A stretch of 7,587 nt of DNA from a bacterium (GTDB lineage: Bacteria; Gemmatimonadota; Glassbacteria; GWA2-58-10). Location: positions 1-7,587 of the forward strand of contig JAJFUG010000115.1 in NCBI GenBank assembly GCA_021372515.1, given 5' to 3'. Within the stretch, counting starts at the first letter, position 1; each line of letters opens with the position of its first letter. The position numbers and the translations under genes were made by a program. Positions 6,242-7,587 of this stretch are shown here, piece by piece. The notes below the pieces were generated by a model. That model did not search any database. It was not told the origin of the DNA and worked only from the letters and a program-made list of their open reading frames with translations.

Positions 6242-7077
6242 CTGCGGTGAGCCTTTTCGAACTCTGGCAATTCCCATTTTTCCGCAACGCCCTGGCCGCC
6301 TCGGTCCTGTGCGGGGTGGGCTGCTCGGTGATCGGCGTGTTCATCGTGACCATGCGCATCCCGTTCATCGGCGTGGCCATGTCGCACGCAGCCATGGCGG
6401 GCGCGGTGTTCGGCCTTCTGGCCGGACTGCCCCCGGCGGGCTGCGGGTTCGCGCTGGCCCTGGCCGCCTCGTTCGCCGTGGGTCCGCTGACCGACCGGGT
6501 GCGGATGGACCCCAATATCTCGCTGGGCGTGATCTTCTCGCTGATGATGGGCCTGGCGTTCCTGGGGATCGGTCTGTCCCCCACTCCGCGCAACGACATG
6601 CTGGGCCTGATCTGGGGCAACATCCTCCTGCTCTCCGGCGAGGATATCCTGCGCCTGGCCGTGGTGACCGCGCTGGGGCTCGCCACTGTGTTCCTGTTCT
6701 ACAAGGAGTTCCGGGCGGTGATGTTCTCGCGGCAGGTGGCGGCCGCCTCGGGCCTGCGCGAGCGGTTCACCTGGTACCTGTTGCTGGTGCTGTGCGGGGC
6801 CACGGTCACGGTCAACCTGGACACGGTGGGCGGGCTGATGCTGTTCAGCATGATAGTCAACCCGGCGGCCGCGGCCTGGCAGTTCACCTACCGGATGAGC
6901 CGCCTGTTCCTGATCTCCGCGCTGTTCGGCGTGCTGGCGGCAGTGGCGGGGATGCTCCTGTCCAGCCTGTTCAACCTGCCCTCCGGGGCCTGTGTGGTGG
7001 TGGCCTCCAGCGCGCTGTTCGGGCTTTCGCTGCTTCTTTCACCCAAAAGGAGGCAGGCCGGCCATGGCGCATTCTGA
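6238..7077 (+). CDS. ABC-3 family (ZnuB/MntB-type) permease
   Basis: This 279-residue inner-membrane protein forms the channel of the importer. The chosen ATG at 6238 overlaps the ATPase stop (ATGA); an in-frame ATG at 6151 lies inside the ATPase gene and would add 29 non-membrane residues, so it is rejected. Hydrophobic segments lie at about 17-38, 43-63, 67-83, 95-113, 121-133, 138-155, 177-194, 197-213, 223-245 and 250-268, not all of which need cross the membrane. The family pattern is clear: GVGCSVIGVFIVTMRIPFIGVAMSHAAMAG (26-55, with His50 in the conserved SHA), SLGVIFSLMMGLAFLGI (95-111) and TVGGLMLFSMIVNPAAAA (196-213). The family carries zinc, manganese or iron. The size is normal for ABC-3 and shorter than the FecCD permeases that would match a siderophore importer. 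Confidence 0.92.
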   Translation: MTAVSLFELWQFPFFRNALAASVLCGVGCSVIGVFIVTMRIPFIGVAMSHAAMAGAVFGLLAGLPPAGCGFALALAASFAVGPLTDRVRMDPNISLGVIFSLMMGLAFLGIGLSPTPRNDMLGLIWGNILLLSGEDILRLAVVTALGLATVFLFYKEFRAVMFSRQVAAASGLRERFTWYLLLVLCGATVTVNLDTVGGLMLFSMIVNPAAAAWQFTYRMSRLFLISALFGVLAAVAGMLLSSLFNLPSGACVVVASSALFGLSLLLSPKRRQAGHGAF

Positions 7078-7587
7078 GACGCGGGGGCCGCAAAGCAAGC
7101 GGCGCTTTTTCGACTGCCACGCCGAGGGTTGGGACCGCGAAAACAGCGCCGAGAGCGAGCGTTGCAAGATCGAGTCCCTGGTGCGGGAGATGGGCCTCAG
7201 GCGCGGATGGCGGGTGCTGGAGGTGGGTTGCGGCAGCGGCCAGGTGAGCGCCGCGCTTCTGGGCGTGCTGGGCCCGGCCGGCCAGGTGACCGCTTTCGAC
7301 ATCTCGGGGGCGATGCTGGTCCAGGCACGGACCAAGCAGTTGGAGCGCGCGTTCTATTTCCAGGCGGAAGCCGCAGTCCTGCCCCTGGCCGGGGCACGGT
7401 TCGAGGCGGCGGTGCTGTTCCGGGTGTTCCCGCACCTGGATGATAAAAGCGCCTGCCTGGCCGAGCTGCGCCGCGTGCTGCGTCCCGGCGGCTGGCTGAT
7501 CCTGGCCCATCCCGCCGGGCGGGAACAGCTCAATGTCTGCCACGCCGCCATGAGCGGCGAGGTGGCCCTGGACATGCTGCCCGAGGA
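7064..7587 (+). CDS. Class I SAM-dependent methyltransferase, C-terminus cut by window edge
   Basis: The frame is open from ATG 7064 to the right edge (174 full codons, no stop), overlapping the permease end by 14 bp, with AGGAGG at 7048-7053. It has the Rossmann methyltransferase pattern: motif I VLEVGCGSGQV (51-61), acidic residue Asp79 in AFDIS for the SAM ribose, and RRVLRPGGWLILAHP (136-150). The family-specific segments FPHLDDKSACLAEL (122-135) and HPAGREQLNVCH (149-160) follow, rich in His, Cys, Asp and Arg. The N-terminal FFDCHAEGWDR (15-25) is a usual lead-in for small-molecule methyltransferases of the UbiE/BioC type. No permease-like membrane segment or signal peptide is present, so it is cytoplasmic. 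Its place at the end of the importer cluster suggests it acts on the imported ligand or a related metabolite; the substrate is unknown. Roughly 30-50 residues are probably missing. Confidence 0.88.
   Translation, partial: MAHSETRGPQSKRRFFDCHAEGWDRENSAESERCKIESLVREMGLRRGWRVLEVGCGSGQVSAALLGVLGPAGQVTAFDISGAMLVQARTKQLERAFYFQAEAAVLPLAGARFEAAVLFRVFPHLDDKSACLAELRRVLRPGGWLILAHPAGREQLNVCHAAMSGEVALDMLPE

Noticed and set aside
5028-6277. Minus-strand frames of 345 and 326 residues across the binding protein and ATPase genes
   Set aside because: They overlap each other and two well-supported sense genes, and consist of low-complexity Pro/Arg/Gly or Gln/Gly/Ala strings.

Overview
This GC-rich window probably comes from a diderm (Gram-negative) bacterium: it encodes a TonB-dependent outer-membrane receptor and periplasmic proteins with signal peptides. 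The lineage cannot be named from the sequence. The window holds two tandem minus-strand genes on the left, a divergent promoter region, and a five-gene plus-strand cluster that fills the right two thirds.

Left part (1-2427, minus strand). A secreted BNR/Asp-box protein of the sialidase-like family (1-1038) runs off the left edge, probably only a few residues short of its end. It is less GC-rich than everything to its right. A 318-base spacer follows, with a candidate promoter, a perfect 8-bp inverted repeat just past its -10 region, and an unexplained strong ribosome-binding site plus ATG facing the other way. Next is a complete GT-B fold family 4 glycosyltransferase (1357-2427). Its best promoter would start the mRNA at the ATG itself (leaderless).

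Right part (2613-7587, plus strand). The order is TonB-dependent receptor, ZnuA/TroA-related binding protein, ABC ATPase, ZnuB-type (ABC-3) permease, class I SAM-dependent methyltransferase (cut by the right edge). The last four genes are tightly packed, with ATGA overlaps of 4 and 4 bp and then a 14-bp overlap. A strong intrinsic terminator separates the receptor from the rest and touches the ribosome-binding site of the next gene, so receptor and importer are probably made in different amounts. Taken together this looks like a complete envelope-spanning uptake route: the receptor imports a ligand across the outer membrane, the binding protein carries it through the periplasm, the ABC transporter moves it into the cytoplasm, and the methyltransferase may act on it or on a related metabolite.

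The most interesting point is ligand identity. The permease says 'divalent metal', but in my hand alignment the binding protein lacks the metal-binding histidines and aspartate of ZnuA/MntC/TroA, and the ATPase reads more like those of iron-chelate and B12 importers. The cluster could therefore import a metal complex or another unusual ligand rather than free zinc or manganese. This is inference, and the substrate is unknown.
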